DNA of 37,266 nucleotides, taken from the NCBI RefSeq assembly GCF_000741695.1, contig NZ_JGZK01000019.1, forward strand, positions 1 through 37,266. The letters run 5' to 3'. Source of the stretch: Bifidobacterium reuteri DSM 23975. GTDB taxonomy: Bacteria; Actinomycetota; Actinomycetes; Actinomycetales; Bifidobacteriaceae. The position numbers were made by a program, and so were the translations under genes. Under the pieces are notes generated by a model that was not told where the DNA came from, made no database searches, and was given only the letters and a program-made list of their open reading frames with translations. Every line of letters begins with the position of its first letter. Position 1 is the first letter of the stretch. Shown in pieces: positions 9,817 to 17,952 of this stretch.

Positions 9817-9962
9817 CCGCGACCGGAGTCGAAACCGGGTTTGCACCGCTTGTCTAGAGCCATGCGCATCTGTTAATACGCATGTAACATCCTACAGGCC
9901 AGCTCGGGCAACGGCTGCGGAAATGCCGTATTGTGGCGGGCCGCGCGGACCGGGCCAATGAA

Positions 9963-11348
9963 TTACCGGCGGCCGCCTCTGAGCAGCGAGCGTACGATGG
10001 CGGCGAATCCGAGGCTCATCGCGCCGGCGAGCACGGCGAACACCTCCGGACGGCGCAGCTCGTTGCGCATGCTGACCGCATCGGTCACGCAATGATCCTC
10101 GAACCAAACGCGCACCTCGTTGCTGGAATAGCGTCCAACCAGGTCGCCCCAAGTGAGCATGCGCGTCACATAGCCGGCCGGGTTGTTCTCATGGAACTCG
10201 AACAGGCGGATGCCGCGATAGCGCGACTTGGGACCATAGCATTCAAAGCCGCACGTGGGCGCATAGCCCAAGTCGAGGCCGTGCACGTGGCCGACGAACG
10301 CGTTCTTGTGATCGTGCCCACAGAACAGCGCGAAATAGCCGCCCGCCTCGCGCATGGCGTCCACCTCGCCCACGTTCTCGTCCGCGCAGCCGATGGCCTC
10401 GCCCAGCCGGGAGCCCGGGCGGCAGACCTCATGATTGAGCACATAGCAGTGGCCGGCGTGGGTGCGCGCGCCTTCCACGGCGTTCGGCGTCCAGGCAGGC
10501 ACCTCCTTGAGGCAGTCGTAGAACTCCTGCGGCGGGATGTGCTGGAAGGCGATGGCCGGCACCGGCTTGCCGTCGCCGTTGCGGCGGCCGAGCTCGACCT
10601 GCACGGACTTGAGCCAGTCAATGGCCTCGGGCGTGGGGGTGCCGTAGCCGTCGGAATCCGCCAAATCAAGGCCGCGGGAGTTGACCACATATGCGGGGTA
10701 TTGGGCGTCGCGCTCCTTGGGCGCACCGGGCTTGCCCGACTCGGTGGCGTAGTCGCCGGAGTTGACCATCATGACGCTCATGGCCACGCGACCGGAGCCG
10801 TCCGAGGACTCGATGGGCAGGGCGAACGTGCCCGGTTCGAGGCTGTCGGCCGGGTTGAGGCATCCGGGGAACTCGCGGTAGATGTCATCCTGTTCGTCGG
10901 CCAGGATGCCGCACTGGAAGTCGTGATTGCCATAGGTGGCGGCGAACGGGACTTTCGCTTCGACCACCGGGCCGAGGAAGCCGTCGAATGTGCGGCGGAC
11001 CTTGGCGCGCGTCTCGTCCATGAGCTCGTCGATACCGGGCGCATCAGGATGCTCGGCGTCCTTAGTGGAATGCTGTCTGATGCCGCAAATCCTTGCCTCC
11101 ACCTTGGTCACCGCGCGCACGCGGGCACCTGGCTGCTCGCCGCGACGGCGCAGGAAGGTGTCGATATAGGCGGGGTCGTAGCCACGGATCTGATCGCCGG
11201 TGAACACCACGAGATCGGGGTCGGCTTTGCGGATGGCCTCGCGGATGAGGCGGATGGTGTCGGGAAGCACGTCGGGGCCGTCCTGGACGTCGGCCATCTG
11301 CAGCACGCGGAAGCTGCCGTCTTCGCGGAATCGCAAGCTGTTCGTCAT
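9963..11348 (-). CDS. Calcineurin-like metallophosphoesterase
   Basis: A 461-residue binuclear-metal phosphoesterase. Motifs in order: LQMADVQDG (motif I, where the usual D-x-H reads D-V-Q), VVFTGDQI (GDxx), AATYGNHDF (GNHD), IAFQHIPP, and FCGHDHKNAF (GHxH-like). The C-terminus has one hydrophobic stretch (VFAVLAGAMSLGFAAIVRSLL) followed by basic residues, which may anchor it to the membrane. No signal peptide is seen. The substrate is unknown; the family includes phosphodiesterases and phosphomonoesterases. The ATG start has a modest purine-rich upstream sequence. The gene lies downstream of a remarkable array of short repeats at 11579-11705. Confidence 0.85.
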   Translation of the reverse strand: MTNSLRFREDGSFRVLQMADVQDGPDVLPDTIRLIREAIRKADPDLVVFTGDQIRGYDPAYIDTFLRRRGEQPGARVRAVTKVEARICGIRQHSTKDAEHPDAPGIDELMDETRAKVRRTFDGFLGPVVEAKVPFAATYGNHDFQCGILADEQDDIYREFPGCLNPADSLEPGTFALPIESSDGSGRVAMSVMMVNSGDYATESGKPGAPKERDAQYPAYVVNSRGLDLADSDGYGTPTPEAIDWLKSVQVELGRRNGDGKPVPAIAFQHIPPQEFYDCLKEVPAWTPNAVEGARTHAGHCYVLNHEVCRPGSRLGEAIGCADENVGEVDAMREAGGYFALFCGHDHKNAFVGHVHGLDLGYAPTCGFECYGPKSRYRGIRLFEFHENNPAGYVTRMLTWGDLVGRYSSNEVRVWFEDHCVTDAVSMRNELRRPEVFAVLAGAMSLGFAAIVRSLLRGGRR

Positions 11349-11578
11349 GATTCTTCAGTGTAGGCGGGCGGATGCGGCCACCGCTGCCTCGTTCACAGGA
11401 ATGGCACAGGCTTTTCCGACGCCGTTCAATTCCGCAGGCGGCCGGGCTCGACGTGCCTGCTGCGCCTGCTGCGCGCAATCCCTTCCCGCATGCCCACTTG
11501 ATCCTCCCGCCGGTCGGCCAGGTGTCGCAACGATCACTAGAACCCGTCTGGGGAGGCAGCCCACGGTGGGAAGGAGGC

Positions 11579-11705
11579 CCCACCGTGTAGGGAATCCCCC
11601 CATCGTGTAGGGAATCCCCCACCGTGTAGGGACACAAAACCTACACATCGGCGGAATAAAGCCATTTTTGCTCCCTACATGGTGGGCAAGTCCCTACATG
11701 GTGGG
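11579..11705. repeat. Opposed arrays of a 15-bp repeat (CCCACCGTGTAGGGA)
   Basis: Three direct copies of CCCAYCGTGTAGGGA start at 11579, 11599 and 11618 (spacing 20 and 19 bp). After an AT-richer centre (11651-11671), two inverted copies TCCCTACATGGTGGG start at 11672 and 11691 (spacing 19 bp), and a degenerate inverted copy lies at 11639-11654. The whole could fold into a long imperfect stem. It lies between the end of the DUF5701 gene and the start of the metallophosphoesterase gene, so it could be an operator array for the latter or a transcription stop for the former. Confidence 0.85.
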
Positions 11706-11770
11706 GAGGAAGGCCCAGAGGAAGACCCGAAGGAGGGCCCAGACGGGTGCGGGACAATCACACCGGAAAA

Positions 11771-12391
11771 TCAGCGGAACAGGCTGATGCCGCGTCGGGC
11801 GGCGCAGTAGGCGTTGCCGAGCCACGTATGGCGCGAGTTCGGCCAAACGGCACCGAGGCGTGGCGCGTTCTGGCTCATCCAGATGCTCGGCACGCGGCCG
11901 TCCGCCGAGCGCGAGCCCAGCAGATTGAAGCCGTTCTTGACCATCAGCCATTCCGGATGCTGGGTGGCGATGGCGAGCCCCTCCTCGAGTGTGAGCGGCA
12001 GGCGGTCGTCGGAATCCAGCAGTTTGCGGGCCACATCCGGCTCGCGGTTGATGTAGCACGTGCCGGTATGCGGGTCGACTACCAGATAGAACGGGCCTTC
12101 GGGCGGGGTGAAGCCACTGACGGGCAGGAAGCTGGCGATGTCGCGCGGGGGCATCGTGGTGAAGCCGGCCATGCGGTTGATGGAGGTTCGGGCAATCAGG
12201 GATTCGGGCGAAACCAGCTCGCGCGTAGGCACCAGGAGAATGTTCGAGCCCAAGTCGGAATGCTCAAGCGCGCCGATCAGCGGACGGGCCAGCGCGCGGA
12301 ATGCGGCGGCGGACATGTCCGCCACATCCGGGTAGCCAAGGGCCACGATGCGGTCAAGCTGTTTCTGCGCTTCTACTGATGCGATAGACAT
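11771..12391 (-). CDS. DUF5701 family protein
   Basis: A 206-residue soluble protein resembling actinobacterial proteins annotated as DUF5701, of unknown function. Features visible: LIARTSINRMAGFTTM and VDPHTGTCYINREPDVARKLLDSDDRLPLTLEEGLAIATQHPEWL, with a C-terminal SIWMSQNAPRLGAVWPNSRHTWLG block. It has no signal peptide or membrane segment. The ATG start at 12391 has GGAGG four bases upstream. It is divergent from asd, with a 267-bp intergenic region that must carry both promoters. The family assignment is from recall of the sequence pattern and is moderately sure. Confidence 0.65.
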   Translation of the reverse strand: MSIASVEAQKQLDRIVALGYPDVADMSAAAFRALARPLIGALEHSDLGSNILLVPTRELVSPESLIARTSINRMAGFTTMPPRDIASFLPVSGFTPPEGPFYLVVDPHTGTCYINREPDVARKLLDSDDRLPLTLEEGLAIATQHPEWLMVKNGFNLLGSRSADGRVPSIWMSQNAPRLGAVWPNSRHTWLGNAYCAARRGISLFR

Positions 12392-12658
12392 GCCTCCAGC
12401 CTAGCAACGTGGCGTAACAGTTTCGGGACCGTCACTTGTATCTGATTATCGTGAGGCACAAGTGCGGCAGCGCCATGGCATGCCGCCATTGCCCACCGCA
12501 GCCCCTCATCGCCCGTCATCATATGGGAAACGCAGCGCCTTGGGCAGCCGGTCTCCGTACAATTATCTCCATCTGCGCGCGGCCGTCGTGCATGACCAAG
12601 CACAGAGGTAATAGCACACGTTTCCTTAATCGAACTCAAGCGAGAAGCAGAAGGTATC

Positions 12659-13753
12659 ATGTCCGAGAAATTGAAGGTCGGCATTCTTGGCGCCACCGGT
12701 ATGGTGGGCCAGCGATTCGTCACGTTGCTGGAAAACCACCCGTGGTTCGAGGTGGTCACCCTCGCCGCTTCCGCGCATAGCGCCGGCAAGACGTACGAGG
12801 AGGCCGTGGGCGACCGGTGGAAGATGGAAACGCCGATGCCCGAATACGCCAAGCACATGGTGGTCGTGGACGGCGACGACGCCGAGAAGGTGGCCGCCGA
12901 CGTGGACTTCATGTTCTCCGCCGTAAACATGCCGAAGGAGCAGATCCGCGCCATCGAGGAGCGGTACGCGAAGACCGAGACGCCGGTGGTGTCGAACAAC
13001 AGCGCGCACCGCTGGACGCCGGACGTGCCGATGGTGGTGCCGGAGATCAACCCGGAGCACTTCGCGGTGATCGAGCATCAGCGTCGTCGCCTGGGCACCA
13101 CGCGCGGATTCATCGCCGTCAAGCCGAACTGCTCGATCCAAGCGTACACGCCGGCGCTGGCCGCGTGGAAGGAATTCGAGCCGCACGAGGTGGTGGTGAG
13201 CACGTACCAGGCCATCTCCGGCGCGGGCAAGACGTTCAAGGACTGGCCCGAGATGGTGGGCAACATCATCCCGTTCATCTCCGGCGAGGAGGCCAAGAGC
13301 GAGAAGGAGCCGCTCAAGGTGTTCGGCCATGTGGACGCCGAGCGCGGCGAAATCGTGCCGTTCGACGGCCCGCTGAAGATCACCTCGCAGTGCATCCGCG
13401 TGCCCGTGCTCAACGGCCATACCGCCACCGTGTTCTTGAACTTCGGCAAGAAAGCCACCAAGGAAGAGCTCATCGACCGACTGGTGAACTACACGTCCGA
13501 GGCCGCTCGTCTCGGTCTGCCGCACGCTCCGAAGCACTTCATCCAGTACCTGACCGAAGACGACCGCCCGCAGGTCAAGCTGGACGTGGACTACGAGGGC
13601 GGCATGGGCGTCTCAATCGGCCGCCTGCGCGAGGACTCCATCTTCGACTGGAAGTTCGTGGGGCTGGCCCACAACACTCTGCGCGGTGCCGCGGGCGGTG
13701 CGCTCGAATGCGCCGAAATGCTCAAGGCCCTGGGCTACATCACCAAGAAGTAG
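12659..13753 (+). CDS. asd: Aspartate-semialdehyde dehydrogenase
   Basis: Reduces aspartyl phosphate to aspartate semialdehyde, the branch point to lysine/diaminopimelate, threonine and methionine. At 364 residues it is of the longer, archaeal/fungal-like ASADH type. Motifs: NADP-binding GILGATGMVGQ at residues 8-18, SNNSAHRW, nucleophile Cys158 in VKPNCSIQ, AISGAGK, and NGHTATV with the conserved His. Its C-terminus is GLAHNTLRGAAGGALECAEM...GYITKK. The start ATG follows AGAAGG. A strong hairpin follows the stop. A diverged copy of the last ~30 codons and the hairpin recurs at 14726-14960. The partner aspartokinase genes lie 2 kb away in the convergent direction, unlike the common lysC-asd operon. 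Confidence 0.96.
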   Translation: MSEKLKVGILGATGMVGQRFVTLLENHPWFEVVTLAASAHSAGKTYEEAVGDRWKMETPMPEYAKHMVVVDGDDAEKVAADVDFMFSAVNMPKEQIRAIEERYAKTETPVVSNNSAHRWTPDVPMVVPEINPEHFAVIEHQRRRLGTTRGFIAVKPNCSIQAYTPALAAWKEFEPHEVVVSTYQAISGAGKTFKDWPEMVGNIIPFISGEEAKSEKEPLKVFGHVDAERGEIVPFDGPLKITSQCIRVPVLNGHTATVFLNFGKKATKEELIDRLVNYTSEAARLGLPHAPKHFIQYLTEDDRPQVKLDVDYEGGMGVSIGRLREDSIFDWKFVGLAHNTLRGAAGGALECAEMLKALGYITKK

Positions 13754-13793
13754 CCAAGCGGCGGCCCGAGCAGCCGTCACCTCACCATTACCC

Positions 13794-13834
13794 CGGTAAA
13801 CGTACGCTAAGCAGAAGTCAGCGTACGTTTACCG
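13794..13834 (+). terminator. Perfect 15-bp hairpin after asd
   Basis: CGGTAAACGTACGCT (13794-13808) and AGCGTACGTTTACCG (13820-13834) are exact reverse complements around an 11-nt loop, 41 bp after the asd stop. No T-run follows, so it is either a terminator without U-tail, an mRNA-stabilising stem or a protein site. A degenerate copy follows the duplicated asd end near 14874-14912. Confidence 0.7.
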
Positions 13835-13934
13835 AGACGCATCCGCACCCCGCCTCTGCAAAGGTGTTGCGACTCCTGATTGTCTCGGACGGAAAGCATC
13901 ATTATTGCTCAGGCCGGAAATCATCAACGCCTAA

Positions 13935-14558
13935 TCACCATGCGAAGTCATGTAGTGACGCCCCTGCACTGACTAATGTGAATACGACTGTCTTGTTGCT
14001 CCATATGTCAACGTCGCATGCAGACGCGACGCCATTGACGGTACAAGTGGAACAATCGAGGGGCGAATCCTCGCACTCGTCATAATGAATCTGTTTGCCA
14101 ACAACTTCTTCTGCAGCCTGCGAGCGCCTCTTGTTCTTCACAACTCCGGATCTTGGGTTAGCCACATATGTTCCGCGAGCAGCAAGCTCTTCCATGCTTT
14201 CTATTACTCCAACCGCAGCTTCCTGAGACGGATATTTGGTCACAGTCAAGCTCGCCACCGCACCATCCTTGCACGTAATCATGGTGCGAGACGACCAATC
14301 ATATGGGGCACCTCTGGCTGCAAGGTCCTCCCACTTCGTCTGCGATTCGATTTGCCCCTTTTCTTGGCGCAGCACCGTCTGCAGAATAAGCGCCTTGCTT
14401 TCTGTACCATCAAGCGCAGTCGGCAGTTCGGCTACATCCATCGGGGCGACGCCTTCGGCCGGCCCACACCCCCAACAAAAACTCATAACGACAAGCATCA
14501 ACGTACAACAGCTCACAATACGGCGTCGCGTAAACTTGTGATTAACCAGCATATACAT
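13935..14558 (-). CDS. Putative lipoprotein, unknown function
   Basis: About 207 residues. The N-terminus MYMLVNHKFTRRRIVSCC, a hydrophobic stretch (TLMLVVMSF) and CWGCG form a lipoprotein-like signal with a probable acylated Cys. The mature part is hydrophilic with paired cysteines (CEDSPLDCSTCTV...ACDV), suggesting disulfides outside the cell. I recognise no family. I chose the ATG at 14558 because GAGG lies four bases upstream; the frame opens at 14579. The gene is AT-richer than its neighbours and sits between asd and a duplicated, diverged 3' end of asd, so it looks acquired. It is convergent with asd. Confidence 0.6.
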   Translation of the reverse strand: MYMLVNHKFTRRRIVSCCTLMLVVMSFCWGCGPAEGVAPMDVAELPTALDGTESKALILQTVLRQEKGQIESQTKWEDLAARGAPYDWSSRTMITCKDGAVASLTVTKYPSQEAAVGVIESMEELAARGTYVANPRSGVVKNKRRSQAAEEVVGKQIHYDECEDSPLDCSTCTVNGVASACDVDIWSNKTVVFTLVSAGASLHDFAW

Positions 14559-14725
14559 ACAACCTCGTATTAGTGTCAATCATGTACCTTGTAGCATAAT
14601 GCTGACGCAGCAAAGCATATGTATCCTGAATTAAGGAATGCTTGACGATGAATATCAATGCAATAGAAGCGCCAATCCCCGATATCTATGGTTAAGGGAC
14701 TCTGAAGATTTAGAGAACTTGTTCC

Positions 14726-14960
14726 GTGGGGCTGGCCCACAACACGCTGCGTGGCACCGCGGGCGATGCACTCGAATGCGCCGAAATGCTCAAGGCCCTG
14801 GGCTACATCACGAAGAAGTAGCCAAAAAGGGGACCAGAGGAGGCCACAGCAGCCGTCATCTCACCATTATCTCGGTAAACGTATGCTGGGCAGACAGCAG
14901 CGTACGGTCACCGAGACGCATCCGCGCCGTACCCCTACAAATGTGTTGCGGGGACTCTCA
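14726..14960 (+). pseudogene. asd: Duplicated 3' end of asd with downstream hairpin
   Basis: From GTGGGGCTGGCCCACAACAC to the stop at about 14821 the sequence repeats the last ~30 codons of asd (GLAHNTLRGTAGDALECAEM...GYITKK), in the same orientation, with scattered substitutions. The similarity continues past the stop through a degenerate version of the post-asd hairpin and up to ATGTGTTGCGG (near 14950), about 235 bp in all. The upstream 95% of asd is missing. It forms a direct repeat with 13656-13880, enclosing the lipoprotein gene. Confidence 0.9.
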
Positions 14961-15050
14961 CGGCGCATAAGGCTGTAGAACGGTCGGCGCCAGTCAGGCA
15001 ACACGCAAGTCTGCCCGACTACTGAGTCCTTTCGTGGAAGAGTGGCGGGC

Positions 15051-15298
15051 TATCTGCGTTCAATGAGGTAGATTCGCTGCATTCCGGACAGCTATCTACG
15101 TTCAGTGAGGTACCAAATACGTGAAACCCCGAGTACAAACGTTGCGATATCGGCGTTCATACTCGGGGTTTCGTGGTTGGGATACCTCACTCAAGGCAGA
15201 TAGCTTTCCGCAAAGAGTCAAATGTACCTCATTGAACGCAGATACCTCTCTGAGAAGCCGCCGCAAAAGCCGAAATCAACTACATTGAACGCGGAAAG
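15051..15298. repeat. Palindromic module 1 built on TATCTGCGTTCAATGAGGTA
   Basis: Forward copies of TATCTRCGTTCARTGAGGTA lie at 15051-15070 and about 15093-15112. Inverted copies lie at 15182-15202, 15225-15244 and, partial, about 15280-15293. At the centre GAAACCCCGAGTA (15123-15135) pairs exactly with TACTCGGGGTTTC (15160-15172). No open frame of interest is present. It is an elaborate dyad element between the asd duplication and the aspartokinase genes. Confidence 0.85.
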
Positions 15299-15550
15299 CC
15301 CTCTAATGGAGGGCTTTCTCGCTTAGCAGGGGCTGATTTCCACTTTCCGGAAGATCTATCTGCGTTACGAGGGGCTGCGTTCGGAAGATACAACCTGTTT
15401 TTCGGCTCATTCCGACCGTCATTCCGCCATTATGAATGGCCTCTACTCTCGGGGCCAGCCCCTCGTAACGCAGATAGGTGTTCCGAGCCGCTGAAATCAG
15501 CCCCTCGTAACGCAGAATGCCCTCCACAGGGAGGGCATTCTCGTCTTTTT
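15294..15550. repeat. Palindromic module 2 built on TATCTGCGTTACGAGGGGCTG
   Basis: Bounded by two hairpins: GAAAGCCCTC-TAATG-GAGGGCTTTC (15294-15318) and GAATGCCCTC-CACAGG-GAGGGCATTC (15515-15540, followed by TCGTCTTTTT, terminator-like). Inside, TATCTGCGTTACGAGGGGCT (from 15357) is matched by inverted copies AGCCCCTCGTAACGCAGATA (15458-15477) and at about 15499-15516, and GGGGCTGATTTC (15330-15341) is matched by GAAATCAGCCCC (15493-15504). It shares TATCTGCGTT with module 1. No gene is seen. Confidence 0.85.
15515..15550 (+). terminator. Intrinsic terminator-like hairpin
   Basis: GAATGCCCTC and GAGGGCATTC form a 10-bp stem around a 6-nt loop, followed after four bases by five T. It marks the outer end of palindromic module 2 on the plus strand. 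Confidence 0.55.
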
Positions 15551-15816
15551 CTCAAATATCGATGGAGACCGGCATCGATTGAGACATCAATTCAGACCGG
15601 CACCCGACTTAGGCGCTCATGAGCTGAATCCGGCTGGGCTCAGAGCCGCTTCCGACCGTTGGACCGCTGCGAAGCAGACAAACAGGTGGACACAGCACGG
15701 CCCAGCGTCTGAGGCTCAGCACCCTGTGACGCTTGGCCCGCTGGACTCGGCCGCCACCGCAACAGTCGCCCCCGCAACAGCAGCCACAGCCGCTGCAGCC
15801 GTGTTACCGGCCGCAC

Positions 15817-16383
15817 TCAGCGACCCGTACCGCCGTAGACCACGGCTTCGATCTGCTTGGCGTCCAGACCGTAGGCGGTGTGCAGTGCCTTGACGGCTTC
15901 GTTGAGCTGGTCGAGCGGCACCAGAGCGGCAATACGGATCTCTGAGGTGGAGATCATCAGCACGTTGATGCCCTTGTCGCTCAGCGCGCGGAAGAACTTG
16001 GCGGCCAGACCGGAGTGGGTCTTCATGCCGACGCCCACCACGGCCACCTTGCCGACGTTGGTGTTGATGTCGAAGGAGTGATAGCCGAGGTCGTCCTGCT
16101 TGTCGATCAGCGTGTTCTCCACCTGCTTGACCGACGCCTCGGGAACGGTGAAGGAGATGTCGGCGGTGCCCACGGACGCGCCGGCCTGCACGATCATGTC
16201 CACGTTCACGCCCGCGGTGGCGAGCTCGGTGAACACCTTGGCGGCCATGCCCGGTTCGTTCGGCACGCCGCGCACGGTGGCCAGCGCTTCGGAACGGTCG
16301 TGGGCGATGCCGGAGATCACCGGGGCCTCAGGACCGAGATCGGGGAACAGGTCGCCCATGGATTTTGCTTCTTCTTCAGTCAT
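15817..16383 (-). CDS. Aspartokinase regulatory (beta) subunit, two ACT domains
   Basis: A 188-residue protein equal to the C-terminal regulatory half of actinobacterial LysC. First ACT domain about residues 20-100 (ISGIAHDRSEALATVRG, PGMAAKVFTELATAGVNVDM), second about 110-182 (VAVVGVGMKTHSGLAAKFF, INVLMISTSEIRIAALV), ending VVYGGTGR like corynebacterial LysC. These domains bind lysine/threonine and mediate feedback inhibition. In corynebacteria the beta chain is made from an internal start inside lysC; here it is an independent gene 83 bp downstream of the kinase gene, in a different frame. The ATG at 16383 has a weak AAGG upstream. Confidence 0.9.
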   Translation of the reverse strand: MTEEEAKSMGDLFPDLGPEAPVISGIAHDRSEALATVRGVPNEPGMAAKVFTELATAGVNVDMIVQAGASVGTADISFTVPEASVKQVENTLIDKQDDLGYHSFDINTNVGKVAVVGVGMKTHSGLAAKFFRALSDKGINVLMISTSEIRIAALVPLDQLNEAVKALHTAYGLDAKQIEAVVYGGTGR

Positions 16384-16466
16384 GTCTATTGCCTTGTCTT
16401 GGTTGAGTTTACGTGTGTTGCGATGAATGTGTGCCGGCGCGCGACCGGCCGACGGTCAGTCGACGG

Positions 16467-17231
16467 TCAGTCGAGGTTGGGCAGCGTGCGCGGGTCCACT
16501 CCCTCGGGCACCACCAGCGTGCCCGGACGATGCGAGAAGGAGGAGCGCACATGCAACGGCATCTTGAAACGCTGGGCGTATTCCACGCAGCGCAGCGCCA
16601 GCACCTTGGAGCCACAGGAGGCCATCTCGAGGATGGATTCGTAGTCGATCGCCGGAATGCGACGGGCGGCGGGCACGATGCGCGGGTCTGCGGTGAAGAT
16701 GCCGTCCACGTCGGTGTAGATCTCGCAGATGTCCGCGCCGAGGGCCACAGCGAGCGCCACGGCGGAGGTGTCGGAGCCGCCGCGGCCGAGCGTGGTGGCG
16801 TCGCCCTTGGCGTTGATGCCCTGGAAGCCGGCCACAATCGCGATATCGCCAAGCGCGAGCGCGTTCTTCACGCGATCCGGCTTGACGGACTTGATGTGGG
16901 CCGCGCCATAGCGGGCGTCGGTGAAGAAGCCTGCCTGCTGTCCTGTGAACGAGTGGGCGCGGCTGCCTTCGGCGTGGATGGCCATGGCGAGCAGGCTCAT
17001 GGAGATGCGTTCGCCGGCGGTCATGAGCATGTCCATCTCGCGCTCGGGCGGGTTGGAGTCGATGCTCAGGGCCTGGTCGATGAGGTCGTCGGTGGTGTCG
17101 CCCATGGCGGAGACCACCACGGCCACCCTGTTGCCCTTCTTTTCCGTTTCAACAACGCGCTTGGCCACGCGCTTGATTGAATCGGTATCGGCGACCGACG
17201 AGCCGCCGTACTTCTGCACGATGAGAGCCAC
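16467..17231 (-). CDS. lysC: Aspartokinase catalytic (alpha) subunit, lacking ACT domains
   Basis: ATP-dependent phosphorylation of aspartate, first step of the aspartate family. The 254 residues cover just the amino-acid-kinase domain: [11 protein letters not shown] at the N-terminus (substrate/ATP site), [37 protein letters not shown], and [14 protein letters not shown]. It ends [18 protein letters not shown], just where single-chain LysC (about 420 residues) would enter its ACT domains. The start is GTG at 17231 ([10 protein letters not shown]), with GAAGGA about eight bases upstream. The ACT part is the next gene on the same strand, so both are probably co-transcribed and assemble as an alpha2beta2 enzyme (inference). 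Confidence 0.93.
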   Translation of the reverse strand: MALIVQKYGGSSVADTDSIKRVAKRVVETEKKGNRVAVVVSAMGDTTDDLIDQALSIDSNPPEREMDMLMTAGERISMSLLAMAIHAEGSRAHSFTGQQAGFFTDARYGAAHIKSVKPDRVKNALALGDIAIVAGFQGINAKGDATTLGRGGSDTSAVALAVALGADICEIYTDVDGIFTADPRIVPAARRIPAIDYESILEMASCGSKVLALRCVEYAQRFKMPLHVRSSFSHRPGTLVVPEGVDPRTLPNLD

Positions 17232-17949
17232 TGCTGTCCTTCGTTCTTCTCTTGGGTTTGGGTCGAGCGGTCAGGCGTCCGATGCAAGGCGTCCGCCCCG
17301 GGCCGGTACGGTACTCGCGGCACGCGCTGTGTGTGCTGCCACATGTGCCCGATGCGCTGCGCGCGCTGGCTGCGCACGTTCGAACAGCAACACGCGCTGC
17401 GGTCGACGTGGACGTGCCGGCGTCGCCATCCTTCACCCTGTTGTTTTGCGCTTCATTCTACGTAAGCGGCACGATTATAAGGATTATGCACTGCGCAATA
17501 TGGTCATCCACCCATCATGCGGACGTCTGTCAGAACCGGCACCAGACCGGATATTGAAGCAGTGTATTGAAGCAGTCCGCAGACAATGGCTTCCGACAAT
17601 GGCTTCATTGACTGGCGGAAGCCAACGTTGACTGTAGGAAATCCAACGGATTTCGCCGGAAAACCAAGCCAACGCACACCGCAACTTATACGTCGATGCG
17701 TCGTCCACAGACAACACCCAACAAGCGCCCGACAAGCGCCCGCCGCCCCGAATGAAGCCGCTACGCAGGCCAGTCGCGCAAACTGCATGAATACTCTGTG
17801 AACATACAAAGCACCCCGCGGGTCCTCCTTCATTCTCACGTTCGCTCGTTCTACAGTGGAATTGCGTTGTGGTGGTGGCAATCGACGCAGCACAGAACTT
17901 AGCGACCGGTTACGCACCGAAGCAGCTAAGCGTCAATGACAGGGAGGTC
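17232..17949. other. Intergenic region with divergent promoters and short hairpins
   Basis: 718 bp between the divergent lysC and membrane-protein genes. I see no convincing gene. It holds a tandem GTATTGAAGCA duplication (about 17554-17576), a GGCTTCCG...CGGAAGCC stem (about 17588-17625), and a tight GAAATCC-AAC-GGATTTC hairpin (about 17638-17654). No riboswitch fold was recognised. Confidence 0.5.
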
Positions 17950-17952
17950 ATG

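Noticed and set aside
9815..9890. tRNA-like T-arm (CCGGTTTCGACTCCGG on the minus strand) upstream of leuA
   Set aside because: The T-stem does not pair at the loop-closing position and no acceptor, D or anticodon arms can be built around it.
9933..11363. A 476-codon plus-strand open frame
   Set aside because: Antisense to the metallophosphoesterase, which has clear metal motifs.
11579..11705. Possible CRISPR or plasmid origin iterons
   Set aside because: Repeat steps of 19-20 bp leave just 4-5 bases between copies, the copies invert at the centre, and no Rep or cas gene is near.
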